DNA of 64,000 nt from Paenarthrobacter aurescens. GTDB lineage: Bacteria > Actinomycetota > Actinomycetes > Actinomycetales > Micrococcaceae. Each line of letters opens with the position of its first letter. The stretch's first letter is position 1. The notes below the pieces were generated by a model, which saw nothing but the letters and a program-made list of their open reading frames with translations, made no database searches and was not told where the DNA came from. The DNA is taken from the NCBI RefSeq assembly GCF_025421775.1, contig NZ_JAOEFX010000003.1, positions 62,001-126,000 of the forward strand, read 5' to 3'. This document shows, piece after piece, positions 9,179-18,663 of the stretch. Both the position numbers and the translations under genes were made by a program.

Positions 9179-9817
9179 GTGATTGCGAACAACGAGACAT
9201 CCCAAACGTCGGGCGACGTTCCGCGGCGGAAGCGGGCCGAGAAGACGGTTGAGATCACCGATCCCAAGGCCATCCGTGCCTTGGCGCACGCTGCACGCAT
9301 TGAGGTCATCTCCGAGCTCTATGCCACCCAGGTGAGCCACACAGCAACCGAACTCGCCGCCCGGACTGGCCTGACGCCCAGTGCCATGAGCTACCACCTC
9401 CGTGCCCTCCAGAAATGGGGGATCGTGGCTCCGGCGGAAAATGCCGGTGATGCCCGCGAACGCCGTTGGAAAGCTGCTGGAACGGACTTCACTATCTCGG
9501 GAGGCAGCGTGGCCAGCCCCGAGATTGCCGTAGTCGACCTCGAGCTTGATGCCTTCCGGCGCAGGGCCTCCGCCTTCGCCAAGGCACGTGGTCAACGCAG
9601 GCAAAGGGGTGAAACCGGCGACGAACCGGTCTCTGTGGTTCTGTCCAGCAATCTGCTCTACCTGACCAACCCGCAACGCAAGGAACTGGCCGAACGGATC
9701 CGTGAAGTCGTACGGGAGTACGAACTCGAGGATCCCACCCGGATTCCGGAAGGCGCTGAACGTGTGGCAACCTTGTGGTCAATGATCCCGGACGACCGCG
9801 TAGCACCCGGTCAGTAA
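9179..9817 (+). CDS. ArsR-type winged-helix transcriptional regulator
   Basis: 212 residues from GTG 9179. A winged HTH occupies about residues 20-90 (KAIRALAHAARIEVISELY, then HTATELAARTGLTPSAMSYHLRALQKWGIVAPAE), typical of the ArsR/HTH_20 group. The C-terminal region, partly helical with ASAFAKARGQRRQ, has no metal-binding cysteines. An in-frame ATG at 9107 overlapping the methyltransferase stop (ATGA) would add 24 disordered residues. I prefer 9179 because TACACT (9167-9172) sits exactly 6 nt before it. The target is unknown. Confidence 0.8.
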   Translation: MIANNETSQTSGDVPRRKRAEKTVEITDPKAIRALAHAARIEVISELYATQVSHTATELAARTGLTPSAMSYHLRALQKWGIVAPAENAGDARERRWKAAGTDFTISGGSVASPEIAVVDLELDAFRRRASAFAKARGQRRQRGETGDEPVSVVLSSNLLYLTNPQRKELAERIREVVREYELEDPTRIPEGAERVATLWSMIPDDRVAPGQ

Positions 9818-9941
9818 AGGCCCGCATAGCCCCGGAAGCACCTCCGTGGTTTCCCTGCAACAACGCAGGATTCTGCAAACTATGGTGAACTAGGCCAATA
9901 TGGGCACCAGCCCAATTACACATTTTTTCTGTAGGAGCACC

Positions 9942-12665
9942 GTGCCCAGCAAGGCAAAAACCGGCAAGAAACTCGTGATTGTCGAGTCTCCCGCCAAGAG
10001 TAAGACCATCGCCAAGTACCTCGGCGAAGGCTTCATCGTCGAGGCTTCAATTGGCCACATCCGGGACCTCCCGCAGCCGTCCGACCTCCCTGCAGAACTG
10101 AAGAAGACCTCGCTGGGCAAGTTCGCCGTCGACGTCGAAAACGACTTCAAGCCGTACTACGTTGTTTCCCCGGACAAGAAGAAGAAGGTCGCCGAGCTCA
10201 AGGCCCAGCTGAAAGACGCTGATGCGCTTTACCTCGCAACCGATGGGGACCGCGAAGGCGAGGCCATCGCGTGGCACCTCCTGGAGGTCCTGAAGCCCAA
10301 GGTCCCGGTCTACCGCATGACCTTCGGTGAAATCACCAAGGAAGCCATCCACCGCGCCATGGACAACCTGCGCGATGTGGACACCGCCTTGGTGGACGCA
10401 CAGGAAACCCGCCGTATCCTTGACCGTCTTTACGGCTACGAGATCTCCCCGGTCCTGTGGCGCAAGGTTGCCCGGGGACTGTCGGCAGGCCGTGTGCAGT
10501 CCGTGGTGACCCGCATGGTGGTGGACCGCGAACGCGAACGTATGGCCTTCCGGGCAGCGTCCTACTGGGACCTCACGGGCCAGTTCGGTTCCGACTCCGG
10601 CTCCTTCAAAGCCAAGCTTGCCGCCGTGGACGGTTCAAAGGTTGCCAGTGGCCGTGACTTCAACGACAACGGGCAGCTCACCTCGTCCAGCGTCGTGCAC
10701 CTTAACGAGGAACTGGCCACGTCCTTGGCGACCGGCCTGGAGAACGCCGAATTCCGTGTCCGCTCGGTGGATACCAAGCCGTACACCCGCCGCCCGGCCG
10801 CACCGTTCACCACGTCAACGCTGCAACAGGAAGCCGGCCGCAAGCTCCGCTTCTCCTCCAAGAGCACCATGCAGGTAGCCCAGCGCCTGTATGAAAACGG
10901 CTACATCACTTATATGCGTACTGACTCGTCGGCCTTGAGCGACGAAGCCCTCACGGCCTCCCGCCGCCAGGCCGCCGAGCTGTACGGTCCCGAGTATGTG
11001 CCGCAGAGCCCCCGCGTCTACGCCAACAAGGCAGCCAACGCGCAGGAAGCGCACGAGGCCATCCGACCCGCGGGAGACTCCTTCCGCACTCCGGCGCAGG
11101 TTGCCAAGCAACTGAGCGGCGATGAGTTCCGGCTGTACGAACTCATCTGGAAGCGCACGGTAGCCTCCCAGATGGCTGACGCCAAGGGTTCAACCGCCAC
11201 CATCCGCCTCGGTGCAGTGGCCACTGACGGACGCGACGCCGAATTCTCGGCTTCCGGTACTGTCATCACCTTCCCGGGCTTCCTTGCCGCCTACGAAGAG
11301 GGCAAGGACGAGAGTCGCGGTGATGAGGAATCCGACGAAGCCCGTCGTCTGCCGAATGTCGCCAAGGGCGATGCCCTGTCGGCTTCGGACATCGTGGCCG
11401 TTGGCCACGAGACATCGCCGCCTCCGCGCTACACGGAAGCGTCCCTCACCGCTGAACTGGAAAAGCGGGGCATCGGCCGACCGTCCACCTACGCATCCAC
11501 CATCTCCACCATCCAGGACCGTGGCTACGTCCGGAAACAGGGTTCCGCCCTGGTTCCGAGTTGGATTGCGTTCTCTGTCATCCGTTTGCTGGAGCAGCAC
11601 TTCACGGATTACGTGGACTACGAGTTCACGGCCGACATGGAAGGCGACCTGGACAAGATCGCCAACGGCCAGGCTGTGGGAGCTGCCTGGCTGAAGCACT
11701 TCTACTACGGAGAAGACGCAGATCCCGGCCTGCTGAGCATCGTAAACAACCTTGGCGAGATCGACGCCCGGGAGATCAACTCCGTGCCGATCGCTGAAGG
11801 CATCACCTTGCGTGTGGGCAAGTTCGGCCCGTACCTGGAAAGCTCAATTCCCACAGTGGACGAGAAGACCGGCGAGGTGGTTGAGTCAGCACGGGCCAAC
11901 GTTCCCGAGGAGTTGGCTCCGGACGAGCTCACGGCCGCCAAGGCCAAAGAGCTCATGGAGACTGCAGCCCCCGAGGAACGGGTTCTGGGAACCGATCCGC
12001 ACACCGGCCACACCATTGTTGCCAAGAATGGCCGCTACGGTGCCTACGTCACTGAGATCATCCCTGAGATGACGGAGGAACAGCTGGCCAACCAGCCGGT
12101 CGAGTATTACAAAAACGGCAAGCCCAAGCCTCCCAAGAAGCCCGTGAAGGCCAAGCCGCGCACCGGTTCTTTGTTCAAGTCCATGACTGTGGACACGGTC
12201 ACCCTGGACGAAGCACTCGCGCTCATGAGCTTGCCCCGTGTGCTCGGCGAGGACGCAGACGGTAACCCCATCACGGTGCAAAACGGCCGCTTCGGACCAT
12301 ACCTGAAGAAGGGTACGGACTCCCGTTCCATCGGATCGGAAGAGGAAATCTTCACGATCACCCTGGAACAGGCGCTGGAGATCTACTCGCAGCCCAAGCA
12401 GCGTGGGGCCCGTGCAGCCGTGCCGCCGCTGGCCGAGTTCGGTCCCGACCCTGTCTCGGAAAAGAACATCGTGGTGAAGGAAGGCCGTTTCGGCCCGTAC
12501 ATCACCGACGGGGTCACCAACATCACGGTCCCGCGGTCAACCTCCCTTGAGGAACTGACCCGGGAACGTGCCGTCGAGCTTTTGGCAGAAAAGCGGGCCA
12601 AGGGACCGGTCAAGCGGACCACTACCCGCAAGGCCCCGGCGAGGAAGACCGCAGCCAAAAAGTAG
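9942..12665 (+). CDS. topA: DNA topoisomerase I
   Basis: 907 residues, type IA topoisomerase that relaxes negative supercoils. The Toprim domain is at the N-terminus (KLVIVESPAKSKTIAKYLG, then YLATDGDREGEAIAWHL) and the active-site tyrosine lies in GYITYMRTDSSAL (about residue 324). The C-terminal half carries repeats around GRFGPYLK/GRYGAYVT and ends in a Lys/Arg/Ala tail (KRTTTRKAPARKTAAKK), usual for actinobacterial TopA. Start GTG 9942 follows the ribosome site GTAGGAG; the upstream ATG 9900 lacks one. TATGGT at 9881-9886 is a possible -10. Confidence 0.97.
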   Translation: MPSKAKTGKKLVIVESPAKSKTIAKYLGEGFIVEASIGHIRDLPQPSDLPAELKKTSLGKFAVDVENDFKPYYVVSPDKKKKVAELKAQLKDADALYLATDGDREGEAIAWHLLEVLKPKVPVYRMTFGEITKEAIHRAMDNLRDVDTALVDAQETRRILDRLYGYEISPVLWRKVARGLSAGRVQSVVTRMVVDRERERMAFRAASYWDLTGQFGSDSGSFKAKLAAVDGSKVASGRDFNDNGQLTSSSVVHLNEELATSLATGLENAEFRVRSVDTKPYTRRPAAPFTTSTLQQEAGRKLRFSSKSTMQVAQRLYENGYITYMRTDSSALSDEALTASRRQAAELYGPEYVPQSPRVYANKAANAQEAHEAIRPAGDSFRTPAQVAKQLSGDEFRLYELIWKRTVASQMADAKGSTATIRLGAVATDGRDAEFSASGTVITFPGFLAAYEEGKDESRGDEESDEARRLPNVAKGDALSASDIVAVGHETSPPPRYTEASLTAELEKRGIGRPSTYASTISTIQDRGYVRKQGSALVPSWIAFSVIRLLEQHFTDYVDYEFTADMEGDLDKIANGQAVGAAWLKHFYYGEDADPGLLSIVNNLGEIDAREINSVPIAEGITLRVGKFGPYLESSIPTVDEKTGEVVESARANVPEELAPDELTAAKAKELMETAAPEERVLGTDPHTGHTIVAKNGRYGAYVTEIIPEMTEEQLANQPVEYYKNGKPKPPKKPVKAKPRTGSLFKSMTVDTVTLDEALALMSLPRVLGEDADGNPITVQNGRFGPYLKKGTDSRSIGSEEEIFTITLEQALEIYSQPKQRGARAAVPPLAEFGPDPVSEKNIVVKEGRFGPYITDGVTNITVPRSTSLEELTRERAVELLAEKRAKGPVKRTTTRKAPARKTAAKK

Positions 12666-12672
12666 TCACAAA

Positions 12673-12712
12673 GCCGGCCGGGGCAACATTCGCGAATTGC
12701 GTCCCGGCTGGC
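12673..12712 (+). terminator. Hairpin after topA
   Basis: GCCGGCCGGG at 12673-12682 and CCCGGCTGGC at 12703-12712 form a 10-bp stem with one mismatch just after the topA stop. There is no T-run, so strength is uncertain. Confidence 0.4.
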
Positions 12713-12731
12713 ATCGTGGTCGAGTAGAACC

Positions 12732-13166
12732 ATGACTGAACAGACCGTTTCACCGGACAACGAACCCTTGAACGACCTCGAGGCGAAGCTCGCCTCGGCC
12801 GAGCAGCCGGACGCGAACCCGGTGGATGTCATCCTCGCTTTCCTCAACAACGAGGTCTACCTCGTCAGCTCCGAGGCCGTGGACGGTCCGGACTCGTCGG
12901 TAGAGCCGCTGGTGCTCTCCAACGCTGACGGCCAGCCCGTCCTGGCCGTATTCAGCCACCCGAGCCGGGTGGATGAGCGTTTCCTCGAAGCGGCCCCGCA
13001 CGTCCTGGGCACCATGGGTTCAGCAATCCTTGGCAACATCGGAGATGAACTGGGCATGGTCATCAACCCGGGAAGCGAGTTCGGCTTCGAAATAGATCCC
13101 GAAGGCATCGCAAACATCCGTCGCGACTTCAAGCGCGCTGACGAAGCAGGGGAGCCCGCGGAATAG
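12732..13166 (+). CDS. SseB-like domain protein
   Basis: 144 residues, acidic and soluble. The central part (NEVYLVSSEA, LVLSNADGQPVLAVFSHPSRVDE, then MGSAILGNIGDELGMVINPGSEFGFEIDPEGIANIRRDF) matches the fold and Gly-rich signature of the SseB N-terminal family, small proteins of unknown biochemical role. It lies between topA and the Ppx/GppA gene. There is no clear ribosome site before ATG 12732. Confident as a gene; function unassigned. Confidence 0.75.
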   Translation: MTEQTVSPDNEPLNDLEAKLASAEQPDANPVDVILAFLNNEVYLVSSEAVDGPDSSVEPLVLSNADGQPVLAVFSHPSRVDERFLEAAPHVLGTMGSAILGNIGDELGMVINPGSEFGFEIDPEGIANIRRDFKRADEAGEPAE

Positions 13167-13255
13167 GGGTCGCCCAACTTTCCGGCCACCATCCCGTCAG
13201 CGAAACGTCGCCGCCAAGTTGCTTCACAAGCTTCGAATCGGTGAATAATGGCAGA

Positions 13256-14377
13256 ATGCGTCTTGGCGTTCTAGACATCGGTTCCAACACCGTCCATCTG
13301 CTGCTTGTGGATGCTCACCCCGGCGCGCGCCCGGTAGCCTTCGCTTCACACAAGCGTCCGCTCTCGCTGGTGCAGTACCTCGACGGTGACGGCAACATCA
13401 ACGACGCCGGCCAGCACGAGCTCATTGAGTTCGTCCTGGAGGCCTGGGAGTTCGCTGCCAGCCATAAGGCAGAGGATCTTCTGGCTTTCTGTACTTCGGC
13501 GATCCGCGAGGCAACCAACGGTCCCGAAGTGCTGGCGCGGGTCAAACATGAAACCACCGTGACCCTCCAGGAACTCACGGGCAGCGAAGAGGCCTCAATG
13601 ACCTTCTTCGCTGTGCGTCGTTGGTACGGATGGGGCGCCGGTCCCATTCTGGACCTGGATATCGGCGGCGGCTCATTTGAAATGGCCTACGGCACCGATG
13701 AACTCCCTGAATTCGCCACGTCCGTACCACTTGGTGCCAGCCGTTTGACGCGGGACTGGCTCCACGACGATCCTCCCACCGCCAAGAGCGTCAAGGAATT
13801 GCGGCGCTATATCCGCTCCACCCTGAAACCCGTTGTCCGCAATTTCCACGAACTGGGCCGCGCCAATCTGGTGGCAGGAACGTCCAAGACTTTCCGTTCA
13901 CTGGCTCGCATTGCCGGTGCGGCTCCGAGCGCCGCAGGACCATACGTGAAGCGCGAACTCCACGCGGCGGACCTCGGCCTTTGGGCCCAGCGCATTTCCG
14001 CCATGACGGTGGAGGACCGGTTGTATCTTCCGGGCGTCTCGGATGCCCGTGCCCGCCAACTGTTGGCGGGCGCACTGGTAGCGGAGGCCGCGTTGGAACT
14101 CTTTGAATTCCCAACTATGGAAATTTGTCCGTGGGCCCTTCGTGAGGGCCTGATCCTGCGGCGACTGGACCAGTTGGTCTTTGAAGAGGCGCTCGACCCC
14201 GCTCCCCATGTGGGCAAGCGGAAGAAAGACAAGAGCAAAAAGAAGGCAACCAAGGACGGCGGTAAGTCGCCGGACTATGATGAGCCCCACCCTGGCTTCA
14301 AGGATTTCCCGGTCCCTGTCAACACCCCGGCCCCTGCACCTATCCCAGCCCCCATGGCAGGCGGGCTGGCCTCCTGA
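13256..14377 (+). CDS. Ppx/GppA family phosphatase
   Basis: 373 residues. The actin-like ATPase fold shows phosphate-binding loops RLGVLDIGSNTVHLLLVDA and LDLDIGGGSFEMAYG, the hallmarks of exopolyphosphatase/pppGpp phosphohydrolase. It hydrolyses polyphosphate and/or pppGpp. The C-terminus has a Lys-rich stretch (GKRKKDKSKKKATKDGGK) and a Pro-rich tail unlike E. coli Ppx. I chose ATG 13256: AATAAT (13244-13249) lies 6 nt before it, and a GTG at 13241 would fall in that promoter. The next gene starts 1 nt after the stop. Confidence 0.88.
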   Translation: MRLGVLDIGSNTVHLLLVDAHPGARPVAFASHKRPLSLVQYLDGDGNINDAGQHELIEFVLEAWEFAASHKAEDLLAFCTSAIREATNGPEVLARVKHETTVTLQELTGSEEASMTFFAVRRWYGWGAGPILDLDIGGGSFEMAYGTDELPEFATSVPLGASRLTRDWLHDDPPTAKSVKELRRYIRSTLKPVVRNFHELGRANLVAGTSKTFRSLARIAGAAPSAAGPYVKRELHAADLGLWAQRISAMTVEDRLYLPGVSDARARQLLAGALVAEAALELFEFPTMEICPWALREGLILRRLDQLVFEEALDPAPHVGKRKKDKSKKKATKDGGKSPDYDEPHPGFKDFPVPVNTPAPAPIPAPMAGGLAS

Positions 14378-14378
14378 G

Positions 14379-15212
14379 ATGAGCAACGACGTCGAACCTG
14401 AAGTGAATGACCGCCAGATTCCCGTAGCGCTGTCCAGCGCGTCCGTCTACCCCCTGAGCGTCCACGACGCCTTTGCCGTGGCGCAGGACCTGGGCTATGA
14501 GGGCGTGGAGGTGATGGTCACCAATAACGCGGTGAGCCAGAACCCTGATGCCCTCATCCAGCTGAGCCACCGATACCACCAAAAGATCGTTTCCATCCAC
14601 GCCCCAACTTTGCTGTTGACGCAACAGGTTTGGGGTACGGCGTGGAGCAAGATCGAGAAGTCGTGCCAGATGGCGGCAGAGGTGGACTGCGACACCGTTG
14701 TGGTGCACCCGCCCTTCCGCTGGCAGTCCAATTACGCGGAGAACTTCGTGGAGGGCGTACGGGAGATGGCAGCCACCTACCAGGTGCGCATCGCTGTGGA
14801 GAACATGTATCCGTGGCGCGTCCGTGGACGGGAAGCTGTGGCTTACCTGCCCCACTGGGATCCGCTGGGACAGGATTACGACGACGTCACTTGGGACTTC
14901 TCGCACGCCGCCACTGCCGGGGCCAACAGTTTGGAAGCCATCAAAGCCCTGGGAAGCAAGCTGCGGCACGTGCATCTCACCGACGGCTCGGGTTCCGGCA
15001 AGGACGAGCACCTGGTGCCCGGCACCGGAACGCAGCAGTGCGCGGACGCCCTGCAGCATCTGGCGGCGACGGGATTCGATGGCGTGGTGGTAGCCGAGAT
15101 TTCCACCCGCAAGGCGAAGGTGGCGGGGGAGCGCGAGGAAATGCTCGCGGAAACCCTGCGGTTCGCCCGGCAGCACCTCAGCGTCCCGATGCTTCGCAGC
15201 GTAGACAACTAA
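14379..15212 (+). CDS. Sugar phosphate isomerase/epimerase family TIM-barrel protein (AP endonuclease 2 fold)
   Basis: 277 residues. Recognised by the xylose-isomerase-like TIM barrel strands: VALSSASVYPLSVHDAFAVAQDLGYEGVEVMV, IVSIHAPT, CDTVVVHPPF, IAVENMYPWR, VTWDFSHAATAG, LRHVHLTDG and GVVVAEIS. The conserved His, Glu and Asp residues in these strands would bind a divalent metal. ATG 14379 follows the ppx stop, implying a shared mRNA. In Mycobacterium tuberculosis the equivalent gene (Rv0498) also sits between ppx1 and proC. Its substrate is not known. Confidence 0.85.
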   Translation: MSNDVEPEVNDRQIPVALSSASVYPLSVHDAFAVAQDLGYEGVEVMVTNNAVSQNPDALIQLSHRYHQKIVSIHAPTLLLTQQVWGTAWSKIEKSCQMAAEVDCDTVVVHPPFRWQSNYAENFVEGVREMAATYQVRIAVENMYPWRVRGREAVAYLPHWDPLGQDYDDVTWDFSHAATAGANSLEAIKALGSKLRHVHLTDGSGSGKDEHLVPGTGTQQCADALQHLAATGFDGVVVAEISTRKAKVAGEREEMLAETLRFARQHLSVPMLRSVDN

Positions 15213-15540
15213 CGGCGTCGAGCGTTTCACGCGGTACCCGGGTTTGTTCGCCTGACCCGCCCTTCAAGGGTGTGTCAGGCAAACAAGTGCGGGATCCGCG
15301 CGACTTGGCAGCGCTTAAAAGCGAAAGCACCGGCGGCCGAATCGGGAAATGGGGGAAAACCCGCCCGGCCACCGGTGCTGCTGGCGGACATCCCCATGCC
15401 CGCCTCATCACTCGCACCCTCAATGAGGTAACTACTAAGTTACGGACCAACAATGAGTGCTGCCTGCAATAACCTTGGGAACAAGCTGGGAATCCGGAAT
15501 CCGTTAGACCCCGTCCAAGGGCAACTGCAATGATGGAGCA
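15213..15540. other. 328-bp intergenic region with several stem-loops, no gene seen
   Basis: Between the isomerase and proC genes. It holds an imperfect dyad 15243-15282 (TTGTTCGCCTGAC against GTCAGGCAAACAA), a stem with 13-nt arms at 15326-15338 and 15367-15379 (AGCACCGGCGGCC against GGCCACCGGTGCT, one mismatch), and a 16-bp palindrome GTAACTACTAAGTTAC at 15428-15443 that could be an operator. The first dyad may be the terminator of the upstream operon. No known riboswitch class was recognised. Confidence 0.5.
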
Positions 15541-16371
15541 ATGAGCAACCGAATCGCATTCCTTGGCTGTGGATCCATGAACGAGGCAATCCTGGGAGGC
15601 CTGCTGGCCGCCGGGACTGACCCGTCCGACATCGTCGCCACCGTCCGTCGCGCCGAACGGGCTGACGAACTGGCCCAGCGCCACGGGGTCATGGCCATAG
15701 CGGGCGAAGAGGAGCCGGACAACAACAAGCTGGCCACCAAGGGCTCCGGCATGGTCATCCTCGGCGTAAAACCGGTAGGCATCCTCGAGTTGGCCCGGGA
15801 AATCAGCCCGGCTTTGGGGAAGGACACCATCGTTCTCAGCGTCGCGGCGGCGGTCTCTATTGCCCAGCTGGAAGCGGCGCTCCCTGAAGGCCAGCCGGTG
15901 ATCCGTACCATGCCCAACACTCCGGCGAAGCTGGGCCGCGGCGTCGTCTCCGTCTCCCCGGGGACGCATTGCACACCCGAGCAGCTCGAAAGAGCCAAGA
16001 AGGCGCTGGCCGGTGCCGGTACCGTGGTGGAGATTCCCGAGGAACAGGTGGATGCCCTGTCCGCTATCAGCGGTTCCGGCCCGGCCTACGCTTTCTACCT
16101 GGCTGAAGCCATGGCTGCTGCCGGCGTGGAACTCGGCTTGGACGCCGAACTTTCCGTGATGCTTGCCCGCGAAACCGTGGCGGGCGCAGGCTTCATGTTG
16201 GCCGAACCGGGAGCAGACCCCACTGCCCTCCGCGTCGGCGTCACCAGCCCCAATGGCACCACTGAGCGCGCCATCGCCGCTTTTGACGACGGCGGGATCC
16301 CCAAGATCATCGCGGACGGCGCCCGTGCGGCTGCCGCACGTGCAGCAGAAATCACCAAGCAGCTCGGCTAA
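15541..16371 (+). CDS. proC: Pyrroline-5-carboxylate reductase
   Basis: 276 residues. ProC makes L-proline from 1-pyrroline-5-carboxylate with NAD(P)H. The N-terminal Rossmann domain begins RIAFLGCGSMNEAILGGLLAAG, followed by MVILGVKP, and the C-terminal dimerisation domain contains the P5CR signature VDALSAISGSGPAYAFYLAEAM. The tail ITSP-like VTSPNGTTERAIAAFDD is conserved in the family. The gene is monocistronic, with the long palindromic terminator at 16377-16441 just after it. A weak ribosome site (GGAG) precedes ATG 15541. Confidence 0.96.
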   Translation: MSNRIAFLGCGSMNEAILGGLLAAGTDPSDIVATVRRAERADELAQRHGVMAIAGEEEPDNNKLATKGSGMVILGVKPVGILELAREISPALGKDTIVLSVAAAVSIAQLEAALPEGQPVIRTMPNTPAKLGRGVVSVSPGTHCTPEQLERAKKALAGAGTVVEIPEEQVDALSAISGSGPAYAFYLAEAMAAAGVELGLDAELSVMLARETVAGAGFMLAEPGADPTALRVGVTSPNGTTERAIAAFDDGGIPKIIADGARAAAARAAEITKQLG

Positions 16372-16376
16372 CCCCC

Positions 16377-16441
16377 GGAGTTTTTGTACAGCTAACGCCC
16401 CTAAGAGCGCGTCTAAAGGGCGTTAGCTGTACAAAAACTCC
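16377..16441. repeat. 65-bp palindrome, bidirectional terminator-like, family A
   Basis: Two perfectly complementary 24-nt arms (16377-16400 starting GGAGTTTTTGTACAGC, and 16418-16441) flank a 17-nt loop between the convergent proC and TrkA-like genes. The right arm ends in a run of A and the left begins with a T-run, so it can act as a terminator on both strands. The arm recurs at 46039-46101. Confidence 0.85.
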
Positions 16442-16447
16442 ATGCGG

Positions 16448-17134
16448 TTAGGGGCGCGCTGCGAAGCGCTCCAGCAGGTCCACGTGTCCGGACACGATCA
16501 ACATGTCGTGGCCGGACACTTTGGTTTCCGGCCGGGCGTAGGTGAAGTCCTCGCCCGGGGTCTTCACGCCGACAATCGTCACGCCGTACTTGGAACGGAC
16601 CTTGGATTCCTCCAGGGTGAAGCCCACGGTTTCCTTGGGCGGGTACATCTTGACGATCGCGTAGTCGTCGTCGAACTCGATGAAGTCCAGCATGCGCCCG
16701 GACACCAGGTGCGCGGCACGTACGCCAGCGTCTGCCTCGGGATAGATCACGTGGTTGGCGCCGATGCGGGTGAGGATCTTGCCGTGGGAGGGCGTGATGG
16801 CCTTAACCCACAGGTGCTGGATGCCGAGGTCCACCAGGTTCACGGTGATGAGCACCGAAGATTCAATGGACGTGCCCACGCCGACTACGGCTGAGCTGAA
16901 CTCCTGGGCACCAAGCTGGCGCAGGGCATCGATGTTGGTGGCATCGGCCTCCACCACGTGGGTGAGCACCGGTGCCCATTTCTGGACGAGCGTGCGGTCC
17001 CGTTCGATGGCCAGGACCTCCCGGCCCTGCTTGACCAGCTGCTCAGCTGTGGCGGATCCGAAACGGCCAAGGCCAATGACCAGCACGGGTGCGTTGTGTG
17101 CGGGGCGATTGGCGGCCCCAGTGGTACTAGCCAA
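16448..17134 (-). CDS. TrkA/KtrA-type K+ channel regulatory subunit (RCK domains)
   Basis: 228 residues. The RCK_N nucleotide-binding fold (PVLVIGLGRFGSATAEQLVKQGREVLAIERD) is followed by an RCK_C domain (VRSKYGVTIVGVKTPGEDFTYARPETKVSGHDMLIVSG). Length and layout match KtrA, a cytosolic ring that gates the KtrB/TrkH channel encoded directly upstream. The start is TTG 17134, overlapping the channel gene's stop by 8 nt and preceded by the ribosome site AGAGAGG at the usual spacing; a longer reading runs only through the other gene's frame. Confidence 0.9.
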   Translation of the reverse strand: MASTTGAANRPAHNAPVLVIGLGRFGSATAEQLVKQGREVLAIERDRTLVQKWAPVLTHVVEADATNIDALRQLGAQEFSSAVVGVGTSIESSVLITVNLVDLGIQHLWVKAITPSHGKILTRIGANHVIYPEADAGVRAAHLVSGRMLDFIEFDDDYAIVKMYPPKETVGFTLEESKVRSKYGVTIVGVKTPGEDFTYARPETKVSGHDMLIVSGHVDLLERFAARP

Positions 17135-18560
17135 TGATTGGCCTCTCTTCCGGGTAGTGGTACAGCTGGCTGCGTTGGCGCAGGGCGAGTCCCGCAGCAA
17201 GGGTGACGGTGCCGACGCGGCCGGCGAACATGAGCGCTGTGAGGACATACACGCCCGACGGCGGCAGCTCGGCACTGAGGTTGGTGCTGAGCCCCACGGT
17301 GGCAAAGGCGGAAATCGATTCGAAGAGCACCCGATCCAAGGAAGCTCCGCTGATGGACAGCAGCAGGAAGGCGGCCACTGAGACGAGGGTGGCTCCGGCA
17401 ACGATCACCGAGATGGCTACGCGCATGGTCCCTTGGGGAATGGTGCGCCCGTAAACCTTCACGTCGGCGTCGCCGCGGGCTTCGGCCATGATGGCCAGGA
17501 ACATGACGGCGATGGTGGTCACCTTGATGCCGCCGGCGGTGGAAGCCGAGCCGCCGCCCGCGAACATCAGGGCGTCGGTGAGGAGCATGGTGGTGGATTC
17601 CATATGGTTTTGGTCCACAAGGTTGAAGCCGCCGGACCGGGTCATGACGGAGGCGAACAGGGAATGCGTGATCTTGTCGCCGAAATCCATATGGCCGATG
17701 GTCCGCACGTTGTCCCACTCCATCAGGCCCCAGAGGAGAGTGCCCGCGGCGAGCAGGATGAAGGAGACCTGGATAGTGAGCTTGGTGTGAAGGTTCCACT
17801 TCCGCCAATTGAGCCCGTTCTGCTGCAGCACCATCACTACAGGGAAGCCCAGGCTGCCGAGGAAGACACCCAGCATCAGGGGGATCAGGATCCAGAGGTC
17901 AGTCTCGTAGGGAACGATTCCATCCGAGTGTGGGGTGAACCCGGCGTTGTTGAACGAGGAAATCGCATAGAAGACGCCGTGCCATACGGATTGCCAGAAG
18001 TCTTCGCCGAGCACGATGAAGCGTGGAATCAGTGCCAAGGCCAGGGCAGCCTCGATGACCACAGACGTCACGATGACGATCCGGAGCAAGGTACCCACCT
18101 CGCCTAGCCTGCCGGCGTTGTTCATGGCTTCCTGGGCGATGAGCTTGCCGCGGACACCCAGCCGCTTGCTGACCATGAGGGCCAGCAGGGAGGCGAGAGT
18201 CAGGGTGCCGAGACCTCCCACGAAGATGCCCACCAGGATGACAAGCTGGCCGAAGAAGGTCCAGTGCGTGGCGGTGGAAACAACCGTCAGTCCGGTAACG
18301 CACACACTGGAAACTGCCGTGAACATTGCCTGGTGCAGGGGAGTGACTGTGCCGGCCGTGGAAGCGGCAGGCAGGGACAACAACCCCGTAAACACCAGGA
18401 TCACCACCGCGAAGACGGTTAGCGCCAGACGGGCAGGTGAGGTGTTGGCAATGTTGTCGATGAAGTCGCGCACGCGGGTGAAGATCCAGAGACCTTCCCG
18501 CTCCTGCTGGTTGGGTTGCCAGTTGGTCGGGCTCGTGGACCGCGACTGGCTTTGAGACAT
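17127..18560 (-). CDS. TrkH/KtrB family potassium channel subunit
   Basis: 477 residues, a polytopic membrane protein. Repeated M1-P-M2 units are visible: FAVVILVFTGLLSLPAAS, then FTAVSSVCVTGLTVVSTATHWTFFGQLVILVGIFVGGLGTLTLAS, AISSFNNAGFTPHSDG, SVMTRSGGFNLVDQNHM and ESISAFATVGLSTNL. These four filter loops each contain the conserved glycine. It imports K+ (or Na+/K+) with the overlapping downstream KtrA-like regulator. ATG 18560 is preferred to the upstream ATG because GAGGAAGAG stands 4 nt before it. Confidence 0.92.
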   Translation of the reverse strand: MSQSQSRSTSPTNWQPNQQEREGLWIFTRVRDFIDNIANTSPARLALTVFAVVILVFTGLLSLPAASTAGTVTPLHQAMFTAVSSVCVTGLTVVSTATHWTFFGQLVILVGIFVGGLGTLTLASLLALMVSKRLGVRGKLIAQEAMNNAGRLGEVGTLLRIVIVTSVVIEAALALALIPRFIVLGEDFWQSVWHGVFYAISSFNNAGFTPHSDGIVPYETDLWILIPLMLGVFLGSLGFPVVMVLQQNGLNWRKWNLHTKLTIQVSFILLAAGTLLWGLMEWDNVRTIGHMDFGDKITHSLFASVMTRSGGFNLVDQNHMESTTMLLTDALMFAGGGSASTAGGIKVTTIAVMFLAIMAEARGDADVKVYGRTIPQGTMRVAISVIVAGATLVSVAAFLLLSISGASLDRVLFESISAFATVGLSTNLSAELPPSGVYVLTALMFAGRVGTVTLAAGLALRQRSQLYHYPEERPIIG

Positions 18561-18663
18561 GGCGCTCTTCCTCGGTTGAAACAAGCTTTCCTGAGTAGTA
18601 AACCACTATTCCCGCGGCGTAACCGGGCGGTAGGCCCCTTCGGCCTCAGGTAGCCTGTTCTGG

